From NCBI GenBank assembly GCA_026686845.1, contig JAIVEN010000011.1:27514501-27578500 (forward strand): a DNA stretch of 64,000 nucleotides, written 5' to 3'. The DNA is from Adenanthera pavonina. Lineage: Eukaryota > Streptophyta > Magnoliopsida > Fabales > Fabaceae. The notes below the pieces were generated by a model. That model had not been told where the DNA came from, searched no databases, and was given only the letters and a program-made list of their open reading frames with translations. Position 1 is the stretch's first letter. Every line of letters starts with the position of its first letter. Positions 13,001 through 25,067 of this stretch are shown one piece after another. Position numbers and translations under genes: made by a program.

Positions 13001-15096
13001 CTGCAATCGCTTAAAGGCATCCATAGCATCTGAGCGAGATGTAAACTCTAAAAATGCAAATCCACGGTTCATTCCCTCATTATTACTATCTTCTACTAAA
13101 GTTAAATCCTCCACATTGTCAACTCCATAATGCTTCAACTTCTCCTTTAACTGGCACCAAAAGTTCCATTTACAGTCAGAAACACAGCACACTCAGTTAT
13201 TAATACTGATAAATATAACTCAGGCTTATGTGGTATAGACTGAACATATACTTACAGCTTCCTTTGTCCATGTCTTGCATATGTTACCCAAAAAGAGAGT
13301 ATCACTGTCCTGACTGGGGGTAACACCACACTGTTTGCCATTAATCTGAAATTGCAGTGATCAGAATTCTAAGCATATAATTTAGAATAATTTAAGTCCA
13401 TTCTAGCCATGTGCAGATCAAAGATTACCACTGGATTTTTGAGCTCAGTTACAGCTCGTTTGGCTTGTTCCACAGTTCCAAAGCGCAAGAATGCAAAACC
13501 CTTATTCTTTTCAGTCTGAGGATTCATCATAAGCCTCACTTCAGTAACCTCACCAACTGCACTAAAAACCTTCCTCAGATCATCCTCAGTAGCATCTTTA
13601 TCTAAGCCCCCAACAAATACTTCAAATTCCTTGCGCTTCCTCCTCTCCTTCAAACCTTCATGGTGTTCCTCTTCCTCTACATCAGCCATCCCTGCATGCT
13701 CGTGCTCCTCTCCAGGATGCTCATCATCCTCTTCACCCTCAAGTTCTCCATGAACATCTTCCACTTCCTCCTCAACCATATCACCCTCTTCTTCACCTAA
13801 ATTCTCATCAGGTTCTTCCTCTATCTCATCTCCTACCTCCTGAACGTCATCTTGCTCAATTTCCTTTTCATCATAATCAACCCCACCATACTCCTCAGGT
13901 TCATACTCTGGATCATTATCCTCCAGATCTAATCGTTCATCTTTCTCATATTCATCCATTGACTCTTTAACCTCATCCTCATCGTCTGCCACAAAATAAA
14001 GGTATCATATTATCCCAGTCAAAACAAAGTTATCTTTTCCACATCATAATATTAATTAAATTAAGGTAGTCTGTATCCCATAAATGATCCCCTTCACTCT
14101 TGGTTGAAGTAAGTTCCAAATTGTCACATCAACGTAGGATGAAATATAACACTACACATGCATGAGCAGAAAGGGAACTTAAGCCAATAAGACCGCCATC
14201 CATCACGGTTAATACAACCAATAAGCATTGGCATGGGTCGAAGAAAATTATGGATCTCCATACCATAGCCCTCTCAAGCCTATGGTGCAGCAAGTTCAAC
14301 AGAGGCAAGGATGGCCGATTCCATCTTAGTATCTCTATCAAAGAAATGGTTAAAGTTCCCTATCTATTAAGTTGATTTCTCATCCACACTGAATTTAATA
14401 GCTTGTAATTTTAAACAACAACGAGAAAATACAGAAATAATACAGAGACGGTAGGGAGAACATCAATTTCCTGATTTCCCTAACAACCTTATTACACTGT
14501 AACTATTATGACGAATCCAATACATTCCTACTAAACCAACCAAATAAAAAAGCCAAACAATTGTACTGATTCTGATTGGGGACACTGTATATTATTTTAC
14601 AGGTAAATAACCGACGCATATTTTGAGTTAAAAGGGGAAAAAAACAAATTTTAAAGTCAATATATACTGCAAGTCGCATAACAGCCACATCAAATCCAGC
14701 AAACAAAAATTAGAAATATCATTGCACACGCCTCCTCACATCAGATCCCAGTTAATAATCCTCAAATCTAGAAGCAATATAATCCAATAAAAGGAGGGAG
14801 GAAAAAAGGCGCTTACTTTTCACAGCAGCCGACCGATTAATGACAAGATTCGCTTCTTCAGCCTCTGAAGCGACTTGGTTAATATCAAAAGCCATCTGAT
14901 TCATATCAATACCCACTTGTTTCTCCTCAACGACTGGCTTCTCCTCAACGACCGGCTTTTCTTCATGCTTCACAACCTCTTCTACAGCTTCAAGATTCTG
15001 CTGATTCTGGGCAGCCTTCGTCGGCGTCCCTCTGGCAGCTTTGCCCCCCCTCTTCGAGGCCGACGCAGCCCCTCTCTTCACCATCCTCGGAGGCAT
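10026..15096 (-). CDS. Three-RRM hnRNP R/Q-like nuclear RNA-binding protein (LIF2-like family), 11 exons
   Basis: Exons on the minus strand: 15096-14817, 13985-13429, 13345-13256, 13150-12911, 12632-12411, 11492-11210, 11123-10789, 10678-10569, 10492-10389, 10283-10207, 10127-10026. All junctions are GT-AG and the phases close to 799 residues. Order of parts: basic N-terminus (MPPRMVKRG), a Glu/Val repeat near residue 50, a long acidic domain (about 94-203), a basic KERRKRK stretch that may act as an NLS, then the RRMs. RRM1 (about 214-290) has VFVGGL/KGFAFLRF, RRM2 (about 294-378) has LFLGNI/RGFAFLEF, and RRM3 (about 390-470) has VFIDGL/KDFGFVTF. An Arg/Pro/Gly-rich region follows, and the protein ends in a Gly/Ser/Tyr tail. 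This architecture is that of plant homologs of hnRNP R/Q (SYNCRIP), including Arabidopsis LIF2 (LHP1-interacting factor 2) and its longer relatives. A role in nuclear RNA processing and chromatin-linked gene control is inferred from family. No lesions seen. Confidence 0.93.
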
Positions 15097-15256
15097 CGTT
15101 CACAACTCCACTCTAATCAAACCCCCCAAACAAAAAATCTCACAAACTTTCGCGGATCAGGAAGCCCTAAATTGGCCCCTAATTCTAAGAACTGGAAGAT
15201 TAGAGCCCGCTAAACACGCAAAAAGAGAGGAAATTGGGAATCAGAAGGCACGGGGT

Positions 15257-15266
15257 AAAAACCCTA
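15257..15266 (-). promoter_or_regulatory. Telo-box-like element in the 5' UTR of the RRM gene
   Basis: On the minus strand the sequence reads CTAGGGTTTTTACC, about 165 bases upstream of the start codon. AGGGTTT motifs are common near the starts of plant genes for translation and RNA-processing factors. The regulatory role is inferred from that pattern only. Confidence 0.4.
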
Positions 15267-15344
15267 GAGAGTGAGAATCGAACGGGAGAAAGAAAGAAGG
15301 AAAGCAAAACCCTTGAAAAAAAAGCAGAAGCGACATGGGCTCGG

Positions 15345-15360
15345 GACCATATATATGGTC
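15345..15360 (-). promoter_or_regulatory. TATA-like box inside a 16-bp perfect palindrome, promoter of the RRM gene
   Basis: GACCATATATATGGTC is a perfect palindrome about 250 bp upstream of the start codon. Its TATATAT core on the minus strand is the best TATA candidate and would imply a 5' UTR of roughly 220 bases. Because it is symmetrical it could also serve the plus strand, but I see no gene there. Confidence 0.5.
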
Positions 15361-16176
15361 AGTCGTATTTTAATATGAGGAGAGAGAAAGGAGGGGGCTC
15401 CACGCGGTTTAGTTTGGAACGCACAGCAAAAGGATGTGGAATATATTGTTTAGAACTTTACTGTTATCTTGAAGACGAAGTATCTTGGGTAATAAGTTTA
15501 CTTTATGTTTATCATCAAAACTATTTTAAGATTAATCCTTTTAATTTTATTTAAAATTATAAATTGATTCCTTAACTTATTATTAAATAAAAATAATATA
15601 TAATTATGAACATTATATTTTATTTGGATAAATTAATTTTAAAATAAAAAGTAAAAATTAAAAATTAAAAAAAATCTCTTATTAAATAAATTAGTAAGTA
15701 TTTTACATTTCTTAGATTAATACAAGTTACAAATAAATAATTAAAAATACAAAATAATACAAGAGAGGAAAGGGAAAATTGGGAATTGTGCTGAAATCCA
15801 ATCATCAAACAAGCAAAAAATAACTTTCTTATATAAACTTTTTTTTTCAAAAAAAAATATATTTTTTGAAATATTTTAAATAAATGCAATAACAATACTT
15901 AGTATTTTTGTTTAAAAATAAATAATAATATTATTATTATTACTAAACAATAAAATTTTTATATCGTAGAAAAATAATTATCTAAATAACCATGCTTTGA
16001 AGGTTTTTGCACTTCCGTAAATATTTTAGTTAATTGTGTTGCGTGAGATTATGAATTCACGTAGATGTACCAATTAAGTTACGCACAATTTATTAAAGTG
16101 TAATAATTATTTGTAAGGTAATCTTTTAAGAAAACAATGATATTTCATAAAAAATTAATAAATTAATAAATTAAAT
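15361..16176. other. Intergenic, very AT-rich
   Basis: Mostly A/T homopolymer runs and short TTAAATAAA-type repeats. No gene, RNA or delimited mobile element recognised. Confidence 0.5.
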
Positions 16177-16195
16177 AAAAGTTTCTAAATCATTT

Positions 16196-16388
16196 TTTTC
16201 TCCTATGAACCCGGTATCCTGGAGTCTGTCTTACTTGTGGACTAGACTAATTCGGATTCGAGGCCTGACAGGCACTACAAGGGTAGGCGCCCCTACCACT
16301 CCACGCTGCTGCATTTCCAAGTCTCGAACCTAAGACTCTTGGTTAAACTAGAACGACTCCTACCAGTCAATCTAAGCGTTCGATGGTT
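16196..16388 (-). mobile_element. tRNA-derived SINE with 17-18-bp TSDs
   Basis: Read on the minus strand, a tRNA-like head contains a TGGTAGGAGTC A-box-like segment. About 33 bases later comes a B-box-like GGTTCGAGACT, followed by a non-tRNA body and a short A-rich tail (GAGAAAAAAA). It is flanked by direct repeats AAAAGTTTCTAAATCATT (16177-16194) and AAAAGTTTCAAATCATT (16389-16405), which mark target-primed insertion. Total size is about 190 bp. It shares a CTACCCTTGTA block with the element at 53194-53394, suggesting the same SINE family. No autonomous partner is intact in the window. Confidence 0.82.
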
Positions 16389-16856
16389 AAAAGTTTCAAA
16401 TCATTATTTCAAAGTAAAGTAAAACTTTTATACCGTGAAAGTTTTAGAGCTTCCATAAGTACTTAAGGAATCGATCTATCAGGCATGATTGTGAGCCTGT
16501 ATCAGGTATATCAATTTTATTTTATAAATAAATAATAAATAAAAAGAATTTCCCAAAAATACAAAAAATCATAATACATTTTCAAAAGTAAAAAAAAATG
16601 AAAGCATTTTCAAAATTGAAGAAAATAAGGAAAAATTAAAATATTTTCAAAATTAAATAAAATAAGAGTAAGTAAGTGAAATTAAATTATTTTATACAAA
16701 TTCAAACACATCAACCCTCAAAAAATCATTTTGTTTGCAAAATGATAAGTTATTTTCTATTATCTTTCTCTTATTACTTTTTTTTAAATACCAATCAACT
16801 GACATACATTTTTATTCAGAATTACATGAGCTTTGATCTATAATGCAGGGTACTTA

Positions 16857-19760
16857 TGTAACATTTTTAAAATATTAGATAACAAAAAATACATAAGAAA
16901 TTTACAAAAACGAGCAGACACCATTTTACGTGAAATAGGGCAAAGAGGTCATTTTTTTCGATTGGACGAAAAAATAAGAAATTACATTTTTGTCCCTAAG
17001 AATTATGGAAATGACAATTTTATCCCCAAGTACATTAGAAATACATAAGTATTCACGAGAAGTTAAATATTTTGGCAAAAATTACACCTGATAACTCGAA
17101 AGTTTTAAAAATTATAAATTTATCCCGGGTCAAGGGTATTTTTATAAATATGAAAAATTATAGTCACAATAAAGCTCTCAATGAGCTAAGACCAATAGAA
17201 TATAGTATGAAATTTATTAAGATAAAAATAATATTTATTGGGTAATTATGATTTAATATTAATGTCTTACCCGATAAATGTCAATCTGGACTTCAGAAAG
17301 AAGCAGTATTCATTCAAGAAAAATGTGTGAGTCTTATATTTGGACCAATTGGGATAAGTATATTATGGTAATTTTATATCCCAATATAATTATAATTAGT
17401 ATTCCAATAATAGTAAAATATACTGCTAAAATAACTTTATTTGTCCAGACTGATTCAAGATATATTTGGATAAGTAAATATCTAAAATTTTTGGATCAAA
17501 GTACCCTTAATTTCGTGCTCCATAAGCTGCACATGATAAAGTAACATTTTTTAACATTTTAAGTCACTTTCTAAGAAAATTCAAGAACATTAGGTGGCAA
17601 AATTTTATTGGTTGGAAAATTTTATAAATCCTCCCCTTTAGTTCATGTTTTAGCCGACCAAAGAAGCAAAGAAAGAGTGGAGAGAGGTCTGAAAAACAGC
17701 AAAGAAAGAAGAGAAAAATGTGAAGAAGAGGAAGAAGGAAAAAGAGAAGGAAAAATCAAGAAAAATGTAAGAATTTTCCTTTGAAATTTTAAGTAATTTT
17801 CCTTCAAGTTTTAGGTAGTTTGAAGTAGGTTAGCAAGGTTTTCTCCTTCTTCTCTTGGTGTTTAATTTTCATCCTTAACATGGATTCATAAAAGGAAGTG
17901 GTTTCATGCAATAAATTAGAAGAAACCATGAGATAATGCAAGAAGAACAAGGTTTGATATGTTTGGAAGTAAGAAAATGAAATTCACTTCTTTCCTCTTC
18001 CAATCCTTGTTTTGGTTAGTTTAATATGATGGGAAGGAGTTGGATTTTCATTGTTTTGATGGCAAAAATGAGTTCACCATGATGAAAAACCTTAAAGACA
18101 AGCATTGACTCAAAGATAAAGTTTAAGATAAAGAGTTTAGGAATTTAAGGGTTTCAAGAGTTTTATGAGAGTTTTTTGTGATTAGCCATGAAATTAGTGG
18201 CTTGAGCATGTGTTTAATGATATTTAGGGACTTGAGGAAGCTTGAGAAAACTAGAGGAAGCTTTGATTTAAAGAGGAAAGCCAAGTGCAAGCACCAAAAG
18301 TAGCTAAGTTTCATATTCTTACTTTATGTTCTTTCATTGTCTTTCTATGATTAAATTGTGTTGTCATATTGCAATTATGATTTCTTTGATTGGCCTTTGC
18401 TGTAAAATGAGGGGTTTTATTCCCCGAGATGTCCATTTTCTAAGCCGTTATGCTGCCGAATTTTTTTATGATCAATGTGGCAATTTATTGTTTAAATGTG
18501 ATTGATGTGATTAAATGTAATCAAATGTAAGTTATTTGACATGATTGATATAATTGCATGAAATATAACTTGCTACTGAGATTGCCCCCAATCTCACCCT
18601 CAAGTATCCCAAATGATAGGCATAGGCTATGGCAAAGGAGTCCAAAGAAAAGGCAAGGAGAATGAAGAAGAGAATGATGCTTGATGGTGTTTTCAAGCTA
18701 TGAGTGTATATTTTGAAATTATGTATAAAACTATGTATATGTTTTTAGATCTGTGTCATTGTGCTATTATGTCCTTATGAGCATTATGAAATGTTTGGCA
18801 TGGATTTGAAACATGGAATGATCATGTGAGCTTATTAAGAAGTCTACTTTGTCATGTTATATTGTTAGAAGTTTATTTTGTAGCAATGAAAGTAAAGTCA
18901 ACATTGTTTGACTGAAACAGGGCAAGTAAGTTAAGTGTTATATATGCCCTGAAACTAGAGAGAACAAGCTTTCCAATGAGCTAAAAAACATGTAATTTGG
19001 ATATATGTATGATTTATAGTGTAATTTTAAATTTCAGGATCAAAACTGGATAATAAAGTAAAGGCTGCGAATTTTACTGAATATATTACTTCTCTTTGAA
19101 AAGTGATATAAAATCATATAGAGCTCCAAAAATTCAGTGGATTACATTTATGAAAATATTTATCTTTTGAGGTTAATATACCACTGGTTTGAGTTCAATT
19201 GGAGCTGTACAATTAGAGATACACAAGTTTTTCCAAGACTGTTCTAAAAAAAGTGATGTTCTGATTCCTAGAGATTCAAATTGATGTTGTGCCCTGTCTA
19301 GACTAAATAAATATATAAGAAAAATGAAAAGGTAAGTAGACATATGTATCTTTCCAATGGCATATAGAATATATGATTTGGCTCAGTATAGAGTTAGATA
19401 TGAATTTTTAAATTTATGGTCAAAATCCTGAAAAAGAGATAAATGACCATTTATACAGTGTAAGTTTGAGCAATAAACTGTACTAATTGGTCAGGTTAAA
19501 GGAAATTTTCATATTTTTATCTTGTATATCAGGTTTCTATCTTCATTTAGAGACTTGAACCAAATTGATACGCTTTTTCTGGATTAAATTATGATTTTTC
19601 AAAGTTCATCCAGAAAACTTGAGATCCAAATGAATAGTACCACATTTTTTTTCTTTAAATATTTTGGTTCTATTAATGGTTCAAGCTCTTAATATGAGTT
19701 ATTTGGACATTGTACATACTATAATATATGGGAAAATATAGATAAAAGTAAGGTGTTACA
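16857..19760. mobile_element. Solo LTR, 2.9 kb, TSD ACTTA
   Basis: The segment starts TGTAACA and ends GGTGTTACA, near-perfect inverted LTR termini. It is flanked by identical 5-bp repeats ACTTA (16852-16856 and 19761-19765). It has no coding domain and no second LTR, PBS or PPT, so it is a solo LTR left by recombination. The length and TGTAACAC-type ends recall Del/Tekay-like Ty3/Gypsy LTRs, but the lineage is inference only. It inserted next to or inside the older LTR relic that continues at 19766. Confidence 0.8.
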
Positions 19761-19765
19761 ACTTA

Positions 19766-20623
19766 GGTCCAAGACTATGATTCTAGGTCAAGTCCGCCAT
19801 TGTAAATAAATAAGGGCATATTTGACAGCGTTTTCTATTTTATTGTTCTTAAAACAGTTTTGTTACAGTTTTGTAACAAAACTGTTTTCGAGAATAAGTT
19901 TTGAAAATAAAAAAATACGTTTAAATAATTGTTATCAAAATCATAATTAATAAGTGTTAAATAAGTTATTCAAAATTTATAATTTTACTATTAATGAAGT
20001 GGGTACTTTTCATCTTTTCTTGTATTCTCCAAAAGAAAAACTAAAAATTACTTAAAAGATGTTCTGAGTTTTTTGTTCTTTTATTTTTTTTTTGTTTTCT
20101 AGAATATTTTATAAAAAATAAGTTTACCAAATAATTTTTTTTTTATTTTTCTGTTTTCAAAAACAAAAGAACTATTTTGAAAACAGTTATCAAACATGCC
20201 CTAAATATTTTCAATTTTTTTGTATTTTCTAAATTTTATTAATTTCCTTTCTTTATTTTATTTTCCAAATCTCCTTAATTTCCCTAATTACTTTCCTTTC
20301 TACCTTTAGTTTTTTTAGCATGTGAATGATAAAAGAATAACTAATATACTATTAAAGTTATATTAATTTATACAATGAACTTAGGGTAACTATTTTTAGA
20401 AATAGATATTATGAGGTGTCTAACACTTTCCCTACGTACAATCAACTCCTAAACCAATCTCAGTTTCCGTAGATCAACATTTTCCTTATAAATTGGTTTT
20501 TCAAAATTTCCCTCAAAATTTTGGTTGTGACTTTTGATAAATCGATTTTTTATCGAGAAGCCTAGTTTGTCTCTTCCTCTTCATTCTCTATGCACCGTCC
20601 AAGTCACATTTTTGGGTGTGACA
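19766..20623 (-). mobile_element. LTR relic of the TGTCACACC family, interrupted by a hAT-like MITE
   Basis: On the minus strand it begins at 20623 with TGTCACACCC. The parts outside 19813-20202 match the LTR start at 63654 in order: the CCAAAATTTTGAGGGAAATTTTG block, GTGTTAG(A/G)CACC, GGTTACC(T)TAGG, and TTTTATCATTCACATGC. It is therefore a second, older, opposite-strand copy of that family. The segment 19766-19812 (GGACTTGACCTAGAATC on the minus strand) probably belongs to the same LTR. No internal region is attached. Confidence 0.65.
19813..20202. mobile_element. hAT-like MITE with internal hairpin
   Basis: About 390 bp. The left end AGGGCATATTTGACAGCGTTTTC is matched by the inverted right end AGGGCATGTTTGATAACTGTTTTC. 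It contains a perfect 16-bp-stem hairpin at 19851-19888. The termini suit plant hAT-type MITEs; the flanking 8-mers match only partly, so the TSD is uncertain. It sits inside the LTR relic. Confidence 0.65.
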
Positions 20624-20903
20624 ATAATTAATGAGTAGTTATATTTTTAAAAATATTACTTTTTAATTATAACATTTTTTTGGGGAAATATATGTTAGGC
20701 AAGGGTAATTATATTTTTAATTAATAAACAAAGTTAGTTTTTCTTTTTTTTAATTTTTAATATCAATAATTAATATCAATAAATATAATAAAGCTGAAAC
20801 CACTTTTATTGTGCAGCAAGACACATTTCACTATTAATTGTACAATTAAATTCACTATTGAATCCACCTTTAAGTGAAGGCCATGGCTTGTTGAAGAAGT
20901 CGG
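20624..20903. other. Short AT-rich spacer between LTR relics
   Basis: No gene or delimited element recognised. The left 5-mer flanking the next LTR is GTCGG (20899-20903). Confidence 0.4.
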
Positions 20904-22194
20904 TGTTAGGTTAGCTGGTCACCCAAGAGGAATAAATTGGGTGATACAAGATTTTTATTATTTTTGGATCACAACTCAATTTCACCAGATATGCAGCAAA
21001 ATAAGGATGAACAGAGTATAATGAAATAGATAGATGAAATGAGAAGATGAAATGCAACACATAAAGATTTATATTGGTTCAACCAAAACCACTTGTCTTA
21101 CGTCCAGTTCTCAAGTCACCACTTGAGATTTTCTACTATATCCCATAAGTTTGATTCAAGCACTTGTAAAGTCTCAGTACATCCCACAAGTTTTACTAGG
21201 TACTTGTGAAGCCACTCTTCCCACACCTTTACTAGATGTGTAATTCTCTTAATGTTTCCCCACACTAAAATTCTACACAAAAATTATAGAAAGAAATATT
21301 ACATAATTAAAATTCTCTTTAAGAGTGAATAATACATTGAAACTCACTCTAATGAGATGAGTTTAACTTTGAATACTCACACAGAATGATCTAATTCATT
21401 GTAGTAGCATTTTAGCACATAAATCACTTAAATTCATTTTATGTAAGTTCAAATGAAGTTCTATTTATAGTTATGACTTAACTAGTCGTTAGATATAAAA
21501 TATATCCATTAGATACAAATTCTAGCCATTACTCTACAAAAAAAATAATTCAACAACCGTATTAAATGCGTTTGACATACAAACATTCAAATTTTGAAAC
21601 TTAATAGACGAATTTCATAGAGTCAGCATAGTTATGTATTTAATGTTGAGCTTCAAAATTCATTTGTTACTAAGTGAGATTCGAACTTTGAGTTTGCAAA
21701 AGATACCTCAAGTTAGTATGTGCGAATTTTCATATTGGAAGTGCATCTATTATATTTGAACAATTGCTTCAAGTTTTATCAATACACTTAAAATTTGAAT
21801 TTCAGAAACTGAAATTCATTTATCAGAGGCATGTTCAATATGACACAAAAATTCTTACTTCGAAGTTCGCACTTTGAAGATCAAAGTTTGTTTGTCATAT
21901 GCTGTGACTTTGAACTCACTTTGAACTTCACTAACAGTTGAATTTTAACTAAACTTCATGCGAATTTTGTACATTTTTGCTAACTATACTTAACCTGAAA
22001 TTCGAATTTCATAATCAAAATTCATCTATCAAAGATAAAACCTCTGCAACTTCGAACTTCAACAAGTAAAATACAAATTTTGCACATAATAAGTAAGAGT
22101 CATTTAGCAAAATTTATCTATTAACCAATGTACTTCAATTGTAACACATGCTAACATTAGATTAATTTAATCTAACTCATTTAAAGAATATGGT
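20904..22194 (-). mobile_element. Family-2 Copia-type LTR (copy E), distal part
   Basis: Starts TGTTAGGTTAGCTGGTCACCC on the plus strand, the terminal block also found at solo LTR F (29485). Homology with F runs to about 22190, where a 16-kb Copia element plus solo LTR B interrupts it. The remainder resumes at 39989. Reassembled by position, the LTR is about 1.79 kb against 1.71 kb for F, which has a small internal deletion. Transcriptional direction is minus, judged from the polypurine tract beyond 40481. Confidence 0.75.
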
Positions 22195-23341
22195 TGTTAG
22201 GAATGCTTACTTCCCAAGAGGGGGTGAATTGGGAAGTTTAAAATTTTTCTGAAAAAACGTAATTTAATAGTGAGAGCAAAAGCTTACAGAAAAACAGAGT
22301 ATGATGGATAAGAATATAAATGTAAGATAGAGTGAGAGAAGATTCATAGATTTATCCTGGTTCGGTCTAATCTACTTGACCTACTCCAATCCTTAAGTCA
22401 CCACTTGATATTTTGCATTATCTATAAGAATTGAATGGGCTCCTTGAAATGCCTCAGTATAATGCTTGTATTCTGTTCTAAGAACACTTAAAATCACTCT
22501 CTAACACTCTTACAAATATTTCCCAGATCCATTTGTAATTCCTCTCACAAACAATCTTCTTCCAGATGAAAAAAAAATTGTATACAAGAATGATTACTCT
22601 CTTAACTAGAGTTTATATGAAAATTATAGCACATTAAATGTGGTGTGTGGGTGAAAAAGCTTTGATAAAGAAATTTGGATGAGTTATTGCAAATACAGAC
22701 TTAAATTCATTACTCACAACTTCAAATAAAGTTCTATTTATAGATTTATGACTTAACTAGTTGTTAAACACAAGATCTATCCGTTAGATATGTTATCCAA
22801 TGGTTACTAAGCAGAAATAGTCATTCATCAATTACATTTAATGCATCTGACATACCAAAATTCAATTTTGGGGTTCAAGAGACAAATTTCATAAAAATAA
22901 AAGATTAAGGACTTTAATGTTGAACTTTAAAATTTGTTTGTTACATTGTGGCAATCGAATTTCAAGTTTGCCAAAGTTAACTCATATTAGTTCATACGAA
23001 TTTTCATATTAGAAGTGCGTCTGAAGAGTTTGAACAATTATTTCAAGTTTTCACAAAGCATTCAAAATTCAAATTTTAGAAGCTGAAATTCATCAAATTT
23101 TAGAAGCTGAAATTTGCCTATCAGAAACATGTTCAATGTGGTATAGAAGTTCTTCTCCGTGACATTCGAATGTTGAACTACAAAGTTCATCTTTCAGAAG
23201 CATGCTATAACAAGACTCACTGGTTCTTATTTTGAAATTCGCACTTTGAAGTCCAAAGTTCGTCTGTTAGATGAGATGACTCAAAACTCTGTTTGAACTT
23301 CACCAACATTCAACTTTTGACTAAGTTTCATACGAATTTTG

Positions 23342-25067
23342 TGTTAATTCAGGTATTTTGATCATTCTAAACAAATGAGCTTGGGAATCCAATATCAAAT
23401 GAATAAAAGTAACATGAATAACAAAGTTGGAATTTCCTAAAAGTTGAATAATTGTTTCACATATTTTAGGAAGCAATTTGTAAAAGAAGGTAGATAAGTT
23501 TTGAATTTCAATCTACCCAATATTAAATAAGATGTCTAATTAAATGATTAATGATTAGCTCATGATTTCAAAATAATTTTCATGAAAAGAGCTATCTTAT
23601 AAGGATAAAGTTTCAATTTCAAAATATTTCTAAGTGTTCACTTTGTTTTCATGAAAATGTTTTAGCTTATGAGAATAAAGTCTTAATTTCAAAGATGTTT
23701 CTAAGTATTTACCTTATTTTCATGAAAATGCTTTACCTTATATGCATAACCATTGAAGGTTGTGAGGATAAAGACTCAATCTCAAAGCCTTTTCAAATGT
23801 CCATTCTTTGATTTCATGAAAAGGGGTTGAAGTTATTTGCACAACATAGCTGGGCATCATATTCTCAGGTTTGTCCAGATTATTATCCTGATAAGGTGGG
23901 CATCTTATTCGCATAAGGGAGTGAATAGTGAACGCAAATTGTACTATACAATCTGTTATTTGCATAACCTAAAGAGGTTATCCACATAACCTATGTTTCA
24001 ACATCCTTGAACTTTCCTCCATTAAATAGGTTATCCACATAACCTATGTTTCAACATCATTGGACTTTCCTCCATTAAATAGGTTATCCGAATAACCTAA
24101 GGAGATTATCCGCATAACCTATGTTATAGAACTCATGGCTCTTCTTCAGTAAAATGGGTTATCTGTATAACCTTGGGAGATTATCCTGATAACTTAAGTT
24201 TTAAAAAAACTCAGTTTGAGAAAAACTTAACATTATCCTAACAACTGAGTAGGTTTTCATGAAAATGTTCTTGAGCTAAAACTTAGTCATTATAGGATGA
24301 ACGTTATTTGCATAATCTAGCTAGGTTACCTACATAACGAAAAGTTTATGTTGAAAACAAAAGCCAACAGTCACCCGTTATTCATATAACCTAAGGAGGT
24401 TATCCACATAACCTCTATCAGATGCATTTAATGCGGTAAGTGAACGGCTATTTTTCTGAGAATAACAGCTAATCCTTGTTTCCAACGAATAATTTTGCTC
24501 TAAAAACTATAAATAGGACCTCATTTAAGATGTTGAAAGAGAAGAAAAACATATATGCACCAAAGCTCTGCAAAATTGATTACTAATTTATTCAAAGCTT
24601 ACCTACCCTCTATTTAGCTCATTTATTGTACTTAAATTTTCATATCCACTCTTTTGAGGGAGAGTTTTATATCTTGACCTGTATATTTCTACACACTTGT
24701 AGGTATCACTTAGTATGAGGATACACTAAGAGATTTGCTTTTACTCTTGAGTGAGAAGAGTGAGAGTGTTTGTTCAGCTCAAAGTTCAAGTTGGGGTTGT
24801 ACTACGGTTTTTGCAAAAATACATTCAAATTTTGCAAAATATAGTGGAGAAATCTCAAGTGGTAATTTGGGGATTGGATGTAGGTCAAGTGGAGTAAATC
24901 AAAGCAGGATAAATCACTGTGTCCTTCTCTCATTTACTTTGCAATTGCTCTTTATTTCTTATACTCTATTTTTCAGTAACTTTTTATTATCACTATTATA
25001 TTTCACTTTCGCAGAAAAATCCAAACTTCCTAATTTACCCCCTCTTGAGAAGCCAGCTGAACTAACA
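23342..25067 (+). mobile_element. Solo LTR G, plus orientation, TSD TTTTG
   Basis: It begins TGTTAATTCAGGTATTTTGATCATTC and ends AGCCAGCTGAACTAACA, which are the same end types as the minus-strand LTRs of this cluster but in the opposite orientation. TSDs TTTTG lie at 23337-23341 and 25068-25072. It lies inside the 3' LTR of the Sirevirus element, so it is younger than that element. It has no coding domain; the 173-codon frame at 24735-25256 crosses its right boundary and is not a gene. Confidence 0.85.
23830..24420. repeat. Array of AGGTTATnnnnATAACCT palindromes in solo LTR G
   Basis: About a dozen imperfect inverted repeats built on AGGTTATCC(A/G)CATAACCT. Some are embedded in a tandem repeat of roughly 58 bp (about 23985-24100) that also contains TTTCAACATC and CTTTCCTCCATTAAATA. 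Variants read GATTATCCTGATAACTT and CGTTATTTGCATAATCT. No protein is encoded. Confidence 0.8.
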
